Assembly: GCA_026400835.1 (NCBI GenBank)
Contig: JAPLOA010000078.1
Location: 25,205-89,204, forward strand
Length of the DNA stretch: 64,000 nt
DNA from: Planctomycetales bacterium
GTDB taxonomy: Bacteria > Planctomycetota > Planctomycetia > Planctomycetales > Planctomycetaceae
Direction of reading: 5' to 3'
Both the position numbers and the translations under genes were made by a program. The stretch's first letter is position 1. Every line of letters starts with the position of its first letter. Shown here piece after piece: positions 8,320 through 18,231 of the stretch. Under the pieces are notes generated by a model. That model had not been told where the DNA came from. It did no database searches and saw only the letters and a program-made list of their open reading frames with translations.

Positions 8320-8719
8320 AAACCTCGATCTCCCTGTTTTGCGCGACGATAGACTGCCGAATCTCTTTGACCTGGCGTAACAGGTCCATGCGGCGGATTT
8401 TCGTTTCCAGCATCGCTCTCTGCATTCGCAGTAATCTCACTGTGATATAGATGCCGAGGGCGATTGCGATCGGAATAATTGCGAAGGCAATCAACCCAAA
8501 AACTCGCCCCATGCTGCCAGCCCAGACGGCCGCCAGGCTGATCGGAGCTGGCATCGATCTCCCACCGAACGCCACCAGCAGCCCGAACAGAAATGCGGCC
8601 ATCGTGATGGCCGAAGCAATCGTGACGATTCCGCCAACGGCTACGGCGACCATCTGCTGTCCCGTGGTCACGCTGACATCAGGCTTACCTGTTGTAACTT
8701 CGTAAGGATTTGTGTCCAT
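8318..8719 (-). CDS. small membrane protein with NPYEV N-terminus
   Basis: A 133-residue protein starting MDTNPYEVTTG. It has two membrane segments at about residues 26-53 and 71-92 and a basic, helical C-terminal tail likely in the cytoplasm. Short planctomycete membrane proteins often begin with an Asn-Pro-Tyr motif; their function is unknown. The start lies three bases after the stop of the upstream beta-lactamase-fold gene, so the two are probably one transcription unit. Confidence 0.75.
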   Translation of the reverse strand: MDTNPYEVTTGKPDVSVTTGQQMVAVAVGGIVTIASAITMAAFLFGLLVAFGGRSMPAPISLAAVWAGSMGRVFGLIAFAIIPIAIALGIYITVRLLRMQRAMLETKIRRMDLLRQVKEIRQSIVAQNREIEV

Positions 8720-8722
8720 TCG

Positions 8723-10300
8723 TTACCGAACTCGCACTGGCTTGAGTTCATCGAACCACAGATCATCGTTGGGCACATTCAGACGCAGTTCCTGAAAATC
8801 GCCATTCGCATCGGGAACAAACTGTACCGTCCCTTCAGCGAACCAGGCAAACTCCTTTCGCCAGGTGATCTTCCATGTGTCGTAGTGCAGATGAGTCAGA
8901 TCGGCAACGAGTTCCGGATTGGGTAACAGACTCAGAACCAGGCGATCACAATTCTTCGTCACAGTGATGTCCCCATAGAGCGGACAGCGATATGTTCCCA
9001 TACAGGCATCAGGACTGCGGCTGGGTTGAGTATCTGCGACCTTTTGAGCAGTCGCGTCACTCACGCGTTTCGAGAACGCCTCCCGATCCTTTCGATCGCG
9101 TTCCAACCCCTCCAAAAGTGACGGACGTTTTTCTCCGCCCAGAAACTCGTCAACAATCGTATTAACCAACGCTGAAGGAAGCCCGGTCATGCTGTTCGTT
9201 AAGACTACGATCCCCAGATTTTCTTCCGGAACCAGCATCACCTGCGAATACATCCCGTCATAACCTCCGCCATGAGAAACCAGCATCCGACCTTTGTAGT
9301 CCGCCAGATTCCAGCCGAGTCCATACGCGCGAAAATGAGTTGTCCGCGAACGCTTCTGCGACACAGCACTCATTGGAATAATCGTGTGTGGCGACCACAT
9401 GCGAAATGAGGAAGCCTCCGAAAACAAACGCCGCGAATCATCAATGCGACCTCGATCCAACTGTACTCGCACCCATTTGGCCATGTCGTTCGAACTGGAG
9501 ATAATCCCGCCCGCCGCTGCCATCGTATCCCAGTTGGACCATGAGATTGTCCGTACGCCATCCACCAGCGACTTATGAGGAGTTGCGAAGTTTCCTTTGG
9601 CATCCAGAGCCTTGATTGATATGACCGATCGATCCATCCCGACAGGTTGCAGAATTCTCTGTTCGACAAAACTCTGCCAGGTCTGTCCGCTGGCTTTATG
9701 AATCACCTCACCAGCGGCCAGATACATCAGATTCGAATAGCCATAGGAGGCACGAAACGGCCCCTTCGCTGATAAGTGCCGTGCTCGTCGCAAAACATCT
9801 TCCGGCGAATACGGAGTACCCCACCAAAGCAAATCACCGCTGAATGTTCCCAGTCCGCTGCGATGACACAGCAGATCATCAACGCGTAGTTCCGTCGAAA
9901 TATATCGATCGTACAACTCCAGCCATGGCAGATGCTGCTGGACTCGATCCGACCATTTCAGCTTTCCTTCTTCATCAAGCATTGCGATGGCCGCAGCCGT
10001 GAAGGCTTTTGAGTTCGATGCAATCGCAAACAACGTGTCCCCATCGACCACTTCTGCTTTTCCGAACTCGCGAACACCAAAACCGCTCGACAAAAACACC
10101 TGCCCGTCTTTCACGATCGCTACTGACAGGCCTGGAACATTCCACTCCGCTCGCGATTTCTCAATCAGCGTGGCGATGTCCGCAGCGATCGGCACTGAAG
10201 GGACCACGACGACAACGGGTTCTGAGGTCTGCCCGAGTGAAGAGGCAGCCGACAATAACAGACTGAGGAACGTGAAGAGATTTATCAATCGTAGATTCAT
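8723..10300 (-). CDS. secreted serine hydrolase of the beta-lactamase/penicillin-binding (class C) fold
   Basis: A 525-residue protein with a signal peptide (about residues 1-23, ending SSLGQ) and a beta-lactamase-type transpeptidase-fold domain. The catalytic SxxK is S95-N-S-K98 (FAIASNSKAF), YxN is Y188-S-N190, and the third motif is H343-G-G (VSHGGGYDG). A C-terminal beta domain follows from about residue 420, as in esterase/D-aminopeptidase members. All three motifs are intact, so it should be an active serine hydrolase in the periplasm or outside. The substrate (beta-lactam, D-amino-acid peptide or ester) cannot be told, and resistance should not be assumed. It is cotranscribed with the small membrane protein downstream. 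Confidence 0.9.
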   Translation of the reverse strand: MNLRLINLFTFLSLLLSAASSLGQTSEPVVVVVPSVPIAADIATLIEKSRAEWNVPGLSVAIVKDGQVFLSSGFGVREFGKAEVVDGDTLFAIASNSKAFTAAAIAMLDEEGKLKWSDRVQQHLPWLELYDRYISTELRVDDLLCHRSGLGTFSGDLLWWGTPYSPEDVLRRARHLSAKGPFRASYGYSNLMYLAAGEVIHKASGQTWQSFVEQRILQPVGMDRSVISIKALDAKGNFATPHKSLVDGVRTISWSNWDTMAAAGGIISSSNDMAKWVRVQLDRGRIDDSRRLFSEASSFRMWSPHTIIPMSAVSQKRSRTTHFRAYGLGWNLADYKGRMLVSHGGGYDGMYSQVMLVPEENLGIVVLTNSMTGLPSALVNTIVDEFLGGEKRPSLLEGLERDRKDREAFSKRVSDATAQKVADTQPSRSPDACMGTYRCPLYGDITVTKNCDRLVLSLLPNPELVADLTHLHYDTWKITWRKEFAWFAEGTVQFVPDANGDFQELRLNVPNDDLWFDELKPVRVR

Positions 10301-10371
10301 GGTCCGGACTTTCGGAATTGGAGCGATGCTGGAGGCCGGAATAGCGGTGTGTCGCAGTCCAAAATTGTTCG

Positions 10372-11790
10372 CTATCGTTGCTGCGGTGTGGATGCATCAA
10401 CACAGGTCGCAACAACGAGATCTCCCACCACGTTGACCAGCGTGCGTGACATATCCAGCAAACGGTCGACTCCCAGAATAATCGCGATTCCGTCCGCTGG
10501 AACTCCGACAGACTTCAAAACAACAATGATCAGTGGAATCGAGCCGCCAGGAACACCGGCCGTGCCAACTCCGGCCAGCACCGACATCAACACAACGGTG
10601 AACTGCTGCCCGAGCGTCAGATGGACACCAAATACCTGTGCCAAAAACAGCACCACCACGCCTTCAAACAAGGCTGTGCCGTTTTGATTGCCTGTCGCTC
10701 CAACGGTCAAGACAAAGTTCGACGTTTCCGGGCGTAACTTGAGTTCTTCCTGTGCAACCTTCAGTGACGTGGACAGTGTGGCACTCGATGACGACGTGCT
10801 GAACGCCACAAACATCGCATCGGAGATACTGCGAAAGAACTCCACAGGCGATCGGCGGCCAAAAAGACGCAGCACTGTTGAATAAACAATCAACAGATGA
10901 ATCGCCAGCCCCCCGATCACAACTCCGACAAATGCCGCCAGGGCCCAAAGCACGTCTGTGCCCATTTGCGTAGACACAACAAACACGAGACACCCAGCTC
11001 CCAGCGGCGCAAGCTTAAGAGCCCAGCCGATGATAGTCATGGAAATCTCATACATCCCGCGCATGACAGAAGTCAACGTGCCCGTTTCGGACAGTTTTGT
11101 CGTCGCAGCAATTCCACAGAGCAGAGCAAAGAACATCACGGCCAGCATGCCGTTCCCTTTGGACGACCCGTCGACCGCTCCGACCATTTCCTGCACGGGA
11201 TTCTCTGGCAACAAATCTACCAGGGTTTGCCCGAGTGTCTTAGCGGCATCCGCCTTGGCCACGCCTTCCGTCGCCTTAGCCGCGTACTTCTCCGTCAATG
11301 TCGTGCGGACTTCATCCGAGATCGTCTTTCCCGGCTGCACAACATTGACGAGAGTCACTCCAATCAGGACCGCCGAGATCGACAGTATGCCTGTGTAAAA
11401 CAACGTGACCAATCCGATGCGCCCCAGCTTGCGAAGATCTCCGACATCAACAACAGCCAGATAGAGCGCAGAAAACACCAGCGGCAGAACCATCATCTGC
11501 ATCAGCCGAAGAAACAATTTTCCGATCGGCTCGGCCACAGAAACTACGAACGCGACAGCTCGACCCCTTGCCGCGCCTTCAGGCTCGTTGGCTTCCGATT
11601 TCAGCAGACTGCGGTCGACAACACCGACAAGTCCACCCAATGCTTTCTGCACCCATCCGCCGCCCAGATCGGGTTTCTGCAGACAGTTACCCGCAATGCC
11701 GAGGATCAGCCCAATCACGAGGCCAATCACAATTTTGACGTGACCACCGGATCCGTGTGGAGTTGTCGACGAGGAAGCGGAATCTGCCAT
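10372..11790 (-). CDS. dicarboxylate/amino acid:cation symporter (DAACS family)
   Basis: A 472-residue inner-membrane carrier of the glutamate/C4-dicarboxylate:Na+/H+ symporter family. It carries the serine-rich hairpin STSSSSATLSTSL, the substrate-site motif GATGNQNGTALFE (NMDGT in classical members), the second hairpin AGVGTAGVPGGSIP, and the ion-site segment DRLLDMSRTLVNVVGD. About eight membrane segments plus two re-entrant loops can be traced. A loop of about 60 residues near positions 45-95 (GVVDRSLLKSEANEPEGA...) and another around 165-205 are longer than in bacterial GltP. The frame is open to 11856, but ATG at 11790 (MADSASSS) is chosen because the extra 22 residues are Cys/Arg-rich and untypical. 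Substrate is probably an acidic amino acid or dicarboxylate. Confidence 0.92.
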   Translation of the reverse strand: MADSASSSTTPHGSGGHVKIVIGLVIGLILGIAGNCLQKPDLGGGWVQKALGGLVGVVDRSLLKSEANEPEGAARGRAVAFVVSVAEPIGKLFLRLMQMMVLPLVFSALYLAVVDVGDLRKLGRIGLVTLFYTGILSISAVLIGVTLVNVVQPGKTISDEVRTTLTEKYAAKATEGVAKADAAKTLGQTLVDLLPENPVQEMVGAVDGSSKGNGMLAVMFFALLCGIAATTKLSETGTLTSVMRGMYEISMTIIGWALKLAPLGAGCLVFVVSTQMGTDVLWALAAFVGVVIGGLAIHLLIVYSTVLRLFGRRSPVEFFRSISDAMFVAFSTSSSSATLSTSLKVAQEELKLRPETSNFVLTVGATGNQNGTALFEGVVVLFLAQVFGVHLTLGQQFTVVLMSVLAGVGTAGVPGGSIPLIIVVLKSVGVPADGIAIILGVDRLLDMSRTLVNVVGDLVVATCVDASTPQQR

Positions 11791-11985
11791 GTTCAATGAG
11801 GTCCTGTATGTTGAGGCGACGCTGGGACGTCCGCAACATACCCTGTGGAGCCTCATCTGTCAGCGATCACGACAACTTCTGCCATGACCGTTCAGATACT
11901 CCGGTCCGACTCACACGAAGAGAACTCATTCAGAACCGCTCGGACAACAATGAAATATGAGGAACTGACGTCTTGAAGAACGCCT

Positions 11986-12202
11986 ACGTTCCCATCACGC
12001 ACATCCAGTACGATTCTTGTTCCCTTCGCGGCTTCGCGCCCTCGCGCGAAAAAAACATCTCACGCAAAGACGCCATGACGCAAAGAGACCAAAGGCAGCC
12101 ATGCTCCAGCAGAAAAACAATTCAGGGGTATGCAGCCCTGAGCAACACCCACGTTCCCATGACGCACAACCAACGCGATTCTTGTTTCCTGCGCGCCTTC
12201 GC
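11986..12202. repeat. pair of about 52-base direct repeats
   Basis: Copy one at 11986-12037 begins ACGTTCCCATCACGCACA and copy two at 12151-12202 begins ACGTTCCCATGACGCACA; both run on through a CGATTCTTGTT core into TTCGC and are about 80% identical. Between them lies CACGCAAAGACGCCATGACG (12061-12080), a second short repeat type. The block fills most of the 478-base gap between the cyclase-like repeat gene and the symporter. No coding frame is supported here. Confidence 0.7.
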
Positions 12203-12268
12203 TTGAAAAAAACAACTCCGTGGATGACTCAACGCTGTAATTCTCTTCGGGACACAACTCAACGGAGA

Positions 12269-14020
12269 TCAATTGCCTTTGGCTTTTCCCGGGACTGCGG
12301 CATCAGCCGCCTCGTTTTCGTCAAACCGCTGATAAATCGGAAGATGGCGGTAGTAGACTTCAAGCGTCAACAGACTAAGTGTTGTCTGATACAAACGACC
12401 TGCCTGCGCACCATGATCGTCTCGAAAATCCCAACTGCCTGCGCCAGGACCAGACTTTACCTGAGTCGACACCAGCTCGTCTCGCATCCTGAGATTCCAC
12501 TGGTCCCAGAGATCTCCGCCCCAATGATGAAGAACCTGAGTCGCATAGTAGTTGTAATAAATGCGTCCTGGTTGAGGTCCCACTTTGGAAAGATGTTCAA
12601 CGCCAGCCTTTAACGCCGGGTTCTCTCGCTTCCAGCCAAGATATATCCTGCACAGCAGTCCTACAGCCGTCATTGAATCTTTTGGCCCGTCGCCCGGCAT
12701 GTACGCATACTGAGCGCCGCCAGCAACCTGTGCCGAGTTCAGAAACACTTTGACATCACGAATTGTGTCACTCTGAACCTTGATGCGGCCGGCTTTTGCA
12801 CTTTGCAATGCCATTACCTGCCAGCCAACAACAGACGTGTCGCCCTCCTGCCCGGGTTGATATCTCCAACCGCCATCAACTCGATTCTGAGCCTTCTCAA
12901 TAAACTTAATCGCATCTCCTGCCAGTTTTCGAAGCTCTTTATCATCCTTCTCCATGGCGGCCGCTTCGCAAAGACAAATGGTTGCGATTCCCTGAACATA
13001 CATCCCGGAATTTCCCTGGCTGCTCACTCGCAAATCAGCGCCCATCGCTCCTCGGTCAGCATTTTGATGAAGATAAGTCAGACCTTTCAGAACGTTGTCT
13101 TTGAAAGGACCGGCCTTCATATGAGTATGACCCGCGCCGAGAAAACACAGCAACGCCATGGACGTCGCGCCCATATCCGTGGTTGTCAGGTCGCCGGGCT
13201 GGCCTGCACCATCGATTTCTGCAAAGTTCCACGAACCATCAACACGCTGAATCGAAGCCAGCCACTTTAATCCGAGACTGACGGCCTGTTCGCTTTCCGC
13301 ATTACCACCGTACAACGAGACCGCAGCACGTCGTCCGGCATCAGATCGACCTCCGAAATGACCCTTCACAAACGGGATGTCGGAGATGTCGACAAACTCT
13401 TCCAGTGGCAGCGTTAATTCCTTTTGCTCATTCGAATCAACCTGCAGTCGATGTTGCCCCTTATCAAGCTCGGCGAGCATCTGCTGCATCGTGCTGTTAA
13501 CATTCAGATCGACAATATCCTTTGGCTGCACAATCTCAGCCAGCTCAACAGGCTGCTCAACCAACTCGTCTTTGAAGTTGTCGATGATTAACTGCAGCTC
13601 GACATTTTCCGAGGTGCCCGGAAGCAACAGCGATGCCATGATCATGAGCACAAGCACATGGACTGCCGTACTGATTCCCGCTGTCTTGATTTCTTCTCGA
13701 TGCGACTTCAACCAATGCGGCACAGTCACACGAACAAACAGTTTGCTCGCTTGAAACGTCGCCGCGATTTTCATCGCCCATGTCGGCGGTTTCCGACGGC
13801 GAGTTCGCTGAGCCGCTCGCTGCTGAACTTCATTGAGGACCGAGTTCCGCCTCTGTATCTTTTTCTGACTCGCCTGAAATGCCTCCAGCAACGACGGATC
13901 AATCTCCTCGTCGGCGGCGACATCAACAGTGGAATCAGGCTGTTCCGGCATCGCGGAGTGCTCAAAAGACGGGATAAGACTTTTCAGATCATCGAAATCG
14001 GTCTGCGGCCTTCTCCGCAA
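12269..14020 (-). CDS. protein with squalene-cyclase/prenyltransferase-like repeats, membrane-anchored
   Basis: A protein of up to 583 residues. The N-terminal third is charged and has one membrane segment (about residues 118-134, STAVHVLVLMIMASLLL). The rest is an alpha/alpha-toroid of squalene-cyclase type, with repeats such as GLKWLASIQRVDGSWNF, GLTYLHQNADRG and AIKFIEKAQNRVDGGWRY. The DxDD cyclase motif is not seen, so this is probably a binding or scaffold version; many planctomycetes carry such proteins of unknown role. The start is a TTG at 14020 or an ATG at 13951 (MPEQPDST); neither has a clear ribosome site. Confidence 0.8.
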   Translation of the reverse strand: MRRRPQTDFDDLKSLIPSFEHSAMPEQPDSTVDVAADEEIDPSLLEAFQASQKKIQRRNSVLNEVQQRAAQRTRRRKPPTWAMKIAATFQASKLFVRVTVPHWLKSHREEIKTAGISTAVHVLVLMIMASLLLPGTSENVELQLIIDNFKDELVEQPVELAEIVQPKDIVDLNVNSTMQQMLAELDKGQHRLQVDSNEQKELTLPLEEFVDISDIPFVKGHFGGRSDAGRRAAVSLYGGNAESEQAVSLGLKWLASIQRVDGSWNFAEIDGAGQPGDLTTTDMGATSMALLCFLGAGHTHMKAGPFKDNVLKGLTYLHQNADRGAMGADLRVSSQGNSGMYVQGIATICLCEAAAMEKDDKELRKLAGDAIKFIEKAQNRVDGGWRYQPGQEGDTSVVGWQVMALQSAKAGRIKVQSDTIRDVKVFLNSAQVAGGAQYAYMPGDGPKDSMTAVGLLCRIYLGWKRENPALKAGVEHLSKVGPQPGRIYYNYYATQVLHHWGGDLWDQWNLRMRDELVSTQVKSGPGAGSWDFRDDHGAQAGRLYQTTLSLLTLEVYYRHLPIYQRFDENEAADAAVPGKAKGN

Positions 14021-14301
14021 AACTCAGGAGAAATCCTCCACGATTTCAGGGAAAACACGAACCACATTGACTGATCTTGCCATGATCCGACAAAACACCA
14101 GCAAAGAAAGGACCTGCAACGTTACGACTCTAACGCAGGATGGGCAAGAGCGTCCGTAGAGCAAGACGGCACCGCCACAAAAAATGAACGAATTGCCGAC
14201 TGACACAATAGAGAATAAATCGCTGGAACAAAAAAAGTGCAATAAAACTCGCACGTCTACGGCCGGAGCCGACATGCCCCTGTCGCGGAGACAATAAGGT
14301 T

Positions 14302-15582
14302 TTAAGGCTTTTCAATCATCTGCAGAGCATTCTCCATCAGGATCTCGCCCGTCATTTCACCCAGACTCGTTCGCGAGACGTAGGAATATCGCTCGAAACT
14401 CTCGTAATCGACCTTGGTCAGGATGTATCCAAACGCGTCGTTGGTCAGACCAAACAGGAAATTGTGTTCCCCCTTCATTTTCCGCTTCAAATAGAAACCG
14501 ATATTCGGCAGCGCTTCTCCCGGTATTGTCAGTACCTGCGCTTTCCCGATCGTCAGCAGATTGACCTGAACTGAAATCCGGAAGTCATCTGTATGTGGAT
14601 ACTTCAACGGTGACGCGGCGACAATGGCCCGCATCATCGCCGACTCTACGGGGAACTCGATACGCCTTGCGAGGTTGGCAACCATCGGCTCTTTCTGAAC
14701 ATCTGCTTTACCAATGATCCGCTCCACCTCGTCAGCCATCAAGTGACCAATTCGCAGACATTCGGTCCATGATCGCTGATCCGGCCAGACTGCATTGCGA
14801 ATATCGCCCGGCTGAGAAAGATCCCGATTGTCAGCCGTGACCATTCCTCCCTGCGCGCTGTTCATGAAGACTGCAACACCGCCAAGCTTCTGTTCGATCT
14901 GATCGTACATCGGCCCAATACAGTCCGGGCTAATAATCCCGACATCACTGCCCAGAACTTCCGGATGGATCGCATAATTCACCAGCGTCCCAATCACCTT
15001 GCCATCCGCGCCAACTGTCTGCATCACTCCCATGCGTCGATCGTATAACTGCGGAGCGTAATAGTTGTAAGCAATCCCTTCAGCCGCCTTGTCGACTGCT
15101 GTCTTCAAGATGGCCGGCTGAAGTTTCTCGATCGCCTCATTCACAGCCTCCGCCGCTTTCTCGCAGACACTTTGCATGAAGTTCAGATCCCCGGTGAACT
15201 TCCCGGAAGGTAAAGGAAACCCATAACAGTCCGGCGCGCTATGAGTATGTGTCGCACCGATCAGAATATTCTCGGCAGGAAGGCGAGGCACCAGTTTGCG
15301 AACACGATCCCCAAGGACCGACGGGAATCCGAGCACATCAATTCCGACAACAGCAATCGTCGTTGTCCCATCACTGAAGACCATCGCGCGGGCCGTCAGC
15401 TCACCCCGCTTCTCAGTCGTGGCCTGCGGCTCGCCAACACCTCCCGAGACCGGCAGCAGCGGATCCGGCGTGATGATTCGCATCGCTGCTCCGGAGCGAA
15501 ATTCGCCGCATTCGGCGGTGGATCCAAACAGGATCGGCAACAGTACAGTCACGATAAAAGTACAAAGAATCCTGAGTCGCAT
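14302..15582 (-). CDS. secreted neutral/alkaline ceramidase-like protein
   Basis: A 426-residue protein with a signal peptide (about residues 1-24, cut near ECG). The body matches the N-terminal catalytic domain of neutral/alkaline ceramidases: AAMRIITPDP, then ARAMVFSDGTTTIAVVGIDV, the zinc motif GATHTHSAPD, and NYAIHPEVLG further on. True ceramidases are longer and end in an immunoglobulin-like domain that is absent here; shortened members are common in planctomycetes. It may release an acyl chain from a ceramide-like or other amide, but the substrate is unknown. Export to the periplasm or outside is expected. Confidence 0.85.
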   Translation of the reverse strand: MRLRILCTFIVTVLLPILFGSTAECGEFRSGAAMRIITPDPLLPVSGGVGEPQATTEKRGELTARAMVFSDGTTTIAVVGIDVLGFPSVLGDRVRKLVPRLPAENILIGATHTHSAPDCYGFPLPSGKFTGDLNFMQSVCEKAAEAVNEAIEKLQPAILKTAVDKAAEGIAYNYYAPQLYDRRMGVMQTVGADGKVIGTLVNYAIHPEVLGSDVGIISPDCIGPMYDQIEQKLGGVAVFMNSAQGGMVTADNRDLSQPGDIRNAVWPDQRSWTECLRIGHLMADEVERIIGKADVQKEPMVANLARRIEFPVESAMMRAIVAASPLKYPHTDDFRISVQVNLLTIGKAQVLTIPGEALPNIGFYLKRKMKGEHNFLFGLTNDAFGYILTKVDYESFERYSYVSRTSLGEMTGEILMENALQMIEKP

Positions 15583-15714
15583 CGAATCACCTTTACTTTG
15601 TGAAGACTTCGTTTAGAGGTAAACCGCAGGCGACTGTGTTCATATGCGCCGACGCCTCCGGCTTACCGTTAAACGAAACAATCCTGAGCCCTGACTATTT
15701 CCATCAACCAACTG

Positions 15715-17310
15715 TTATCGATCCTGCTCCAAAACACACATCGCCGCATTGCGTCCCGGGATTCCACTCACTGCGCCGCCGCGAATTGCAGAAGAGCCAG
15801 CTCGAAAAATCCTCGGATGATGAGTTTCGACACCCCATTTTCCAACCTGCTCAGGATCATCGGTAAAGAACCACGACAGAGCATTGTGAAAGATGTTACC
15901 AAGATCCAGATCAACGTCTCGTTCAAGATCCTGCGGTGTTTTCATTTCAATGCATAGTTTGCCATCTTTATCCCGAGCCAGACAGTCTTCAAACGGCTCT
16001 GCACAAATGCGATTCAGGCCCGCCAGATAAAGCTGCTTCACTTGTTCCCGTCGGGTGTCGTGATCATGAGCGAACAGGCGATAGGGCATATCGAGGCCAA
16101 ACAAGGTGAGCGTGTGATATCCCTGTTGACGTAATTCCGGCGATAGAATCGAGTCGTCCGTTAACGTGTGACAGTACATCTCACCGGGCGCGGGATCCGG
16201 AAGTTCTGCTGCCGATGCTGTTCGATGCGACTCACGCATCTGCTGGTAGCCTTCATCGATATGAAACGATCCCGCGAAGGCTTCTTCTGAGGTCACACCG
16301 GCCGCTTTCACTTTCGGCAGTCGACGCAGCAGCATGTTCATCTTGATCACGGAGCCTTCGTCTGCAGCGGACGGATTCCATGACTCCCCCAGCAGTTTTG
16401 CAAAGGTTTTGGGACCGGCATTAACCAGCACAACGTCCGCATCCACATGCCGCATTTTGTCGTCCTGCAAGTAATCGACTGTATGTCGACTCGCACCCAA
16501 TGCAATTCGTTGAGCAGGTGCTGATGTCGCAATCCGGACGCCTCGTGCAATGCAACGAGCAACCAGTGCGCCCACCAGTGACTTCATGCCTCCGACGGGA
16601 ACTCGCCACTCCCCGGTCTCATTGCCAATCACGTGATACAGAAAGCAGCGATTCTGCAGCAGTGATTCATCATGCGGATCAGTAAACACCCCAATCTTGC
16701 CGTCGGTCATCAGCAATCCGCGCAGCACGTCGTGCTCGGCGTATCGTTCGATCACTTCACCGAGCGGTCGCTCCACAAATGATCGCCAGGCTTCTTGTTG
16801 CTCAGCAGTGATCAGACTCTGTTCAAATTCACGGCGAGATTTCAGTGGCTGCAGCATCGTTGGCCAGGCGATTTTGGCCATCGTGGTTTCGAGTGACAAT
16901 AACTGCTGATAGTTACTCCACGCCTGCTCACTGCCGGTCAGCTCAAACATCGACGAACGAGAACGCTGCTCGTCAACATTGGAAAGGACCAGTCCGCGCG
17001 CAATCCCGTGCTGATCTGTGTACGGCGTAAAGGAGGCCGTTCGTCGTCGACGAGTCTCGAACGACAAATCCAGTTCTCGAAGAATCTGTTCGGGCAACAG
17101 TGAAATCAGATACGCATATCGTGACAACTGTGCGTCATAATCCGGAAAGACCCGATGAGACGTGGTGGCACCGCCTGGATAGTCATTGCGTTCCAGGACC
17201 AGCACCGACTTTCCAGCACCGGCAAGATAAGCGGCCGCTACCAAACCGTTGTGCCCGCTGCCGATAATCACGACATCGTAGTGCGTTTTAAGTGCTTGCC
17301 GGTTGCTCAC
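15715..17310 (-). CDS. FAD-dependent oxidoreductase, CrtI/PYROXD2-like
   Basis: A 531-residue flavoprotein of the phytoene desaturase superfamily. The dinucleotide-binding motif is DVVIIGSGHNGLVAAAYLAGAGKSVLVLER, shown in parts: DVVIIGSGHNGL and SVLVLER, followed by the GGATTS motif. The C-terminal FAD contact is GSSAIRGGAVSGIPGRNAA. It resembles the PYROXD2 branch more than carotenoid desaturases. The open frame reaches ATG at 17406, but a GTG at 17310 has AGGA seven bases upstream and starts eight residues before the FAD strand, as is usual, so it is preferred. Substrate is unknown. Confidence 0.85.
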   Translation of the reverse strand: MSNRQALKTHYDVVIIGSGHNGLVAAAYLAGAGKSVLVLERNDYPGGATTSHRVFPDYDAQLSRYAYLISLLPEQILRELDLSFETRRRRTASFTPYTDQHGIARGLVLSNVDEQRSRSSMFELTGSEQAWSNYQQLLSLETTMAKIAWPTMLQPLKSRREFEQSLITAEQQEAWRSFVERPLGEVIERYAEHDVLRGLLMTDGKIGVFTDPHDESLLQNRCFLYHVIGNETGEWRVPVGGMKSLVGALVARCIARGVRIATSAPAQRIALGASRHTVDYLQDDKMRHVDADVVLVNAGPKTFAKLLGESWNPSAADEGSVIKMNMLLRRLPKVKAAGVTSEEAFAGSFHIDEGYQQMRESHRTASAAELPDPAPGEMYCHTLTDDSILSPELRQQGYHTLTLFGLDMPYRLFAHDHDTRREQVKQLYLAGLNRICAEPFEDCLARDKDGKLCIEMKTPQDLERDVDLDLGNIFHNALSWFFTDDPEQVGKWGVETHHPRIFRAGSSAIRGGAVSGIPGRNAAMCVLEQDR

Positions 17311-17469
17311 GAGCGAGTCCTGATTTCTAACGATGACAACATGTCTTTTCGAGAGCTGAGCAGCTTGTCGTGTCGGCTTCAGCCAGCATTTGATTGAAGC
17401 GTTCATCTAACATGCCGAGTGAATTCGGCACCATGTCCGCAATCAACAACCTGTCAGTCACTCGCGATC

Positions 17470-18231
17470 TTACTGATCAGCACTCCGCACCAATTCAATA
17501 TACATAAAGCTTCCCGATCCCGGAAACCAGTTGGCCAGCAAACGATCACAAATGCTGGCTGGTTTCCAGAGCCATGCCGGAAGCAGCGTCCACGATTTCA
17601 GGCCACCGCTTAGCCAGTATCGCAATGGCGTGTGAGGTCGCAAGGACTCGACGTGAAGCCCGGGGAATCTTCGTTGGAACAATTCGCGATCACGCATAAA
17701 CACGATCCACGCCAATGCTCCGTTAGCTCCGGACAACGGTCCGCTTGATGGAAAGCTCCAGGTGGTTGCATCCGGCTGGTAAGGCTCATGATGAGCATAC
17801 TTCAGAATCCAATGACTGAACCAACCCGGATGTTGATCGACAATCAAAACACGTCCTCCGGGCTTAAGACATCGCTGGCATTCTGCCAAAAATCTTTCCA
17901 CATCGGGAATGTGGTGAAAGACGTTCAGCATTCCAAGAAACCGAACGGAGTGATCCCCGAACGGCATCTCACAGGCGTCAAACACAAGATCCACTGTCTC
18001 GTACGGAAGCACGTCGGCAGTCATCAGTTCCGGGATGACTTCCTGAGCAAACCCACCTCCCGATCCCAGTTCCATAGCCAGGCCATCGTGCGGACACCGC
18101 GACAGCACCGAAATGTAATGCTGATAGATTTCACGATACCAAAGATTAAGTCCCTTCTTCTGACGGATAATCCTCGCCAGCTCCGGGCCGCGACTGGGAT
18201 CATCCAGACCATGATCGTCAAGACCACTCAT
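17470..18231 (-). CDS. class I SAM-dependent methyltransferase
   Basis: A 253-residue methyltransferase with motif I AMELGSGGGFAQE, the acidic strand VDLVFDACEMPFGDHS, the motif MLNVFHHIPDVERFL and the strand GGRVLIVDQHPG, the order seen in UbiE/Methyltransf_11 proteins. Its ATG overlaps the stop of the glycosyltransferase gene by one base (TAATG), so the two are translationally coupled. A shared job on a lipid-linked sugar or polyprenyl substrate is inferred from that coupling only. The C-terminal 90 residues hold hydrophobic stretches (NGALAWIVFM) that may touch the membrane. Confidence 0.88.
   Translation of the reverse strand: MSGLDDHGLDDPSRGPELARIIRQKKGLNLWYREIYQHYISVLSRCPHDGLAMELGSGGGFAQEVIPELMTADVLPYETVDLVFDACEMPFGDHSVRFLGMLNVFHHIPDVERFLAECQRCLKPGGRVLIVDQHPGWFSHWILKYAHHEPYQPDATTWSFPSSGPLSGANGALAWIVFMRDRELFQRRFPGLHVESLRPHTPLRYWLSGGLKSWTLLPAWLWKPASICDRLLANWFPGSGSFMYIELVRSADQ

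Noticed and set aside
8723..10300. Antibiotic-resistance beta-lactamase
   Set aside because: The SxxK/YxN/HxG set is shared with esterases and D-aminopeptidases, and the extra C-terminal domain points away from true class C beta-lactamases; no AmpR-type regulator is near.
10897..11799. Plus-strand frame of 300 residues opposite the symporter
   Set aside because: His/Arg/Gln-rich composition with no hydrophobic core; mirror of a membrane protein gene.
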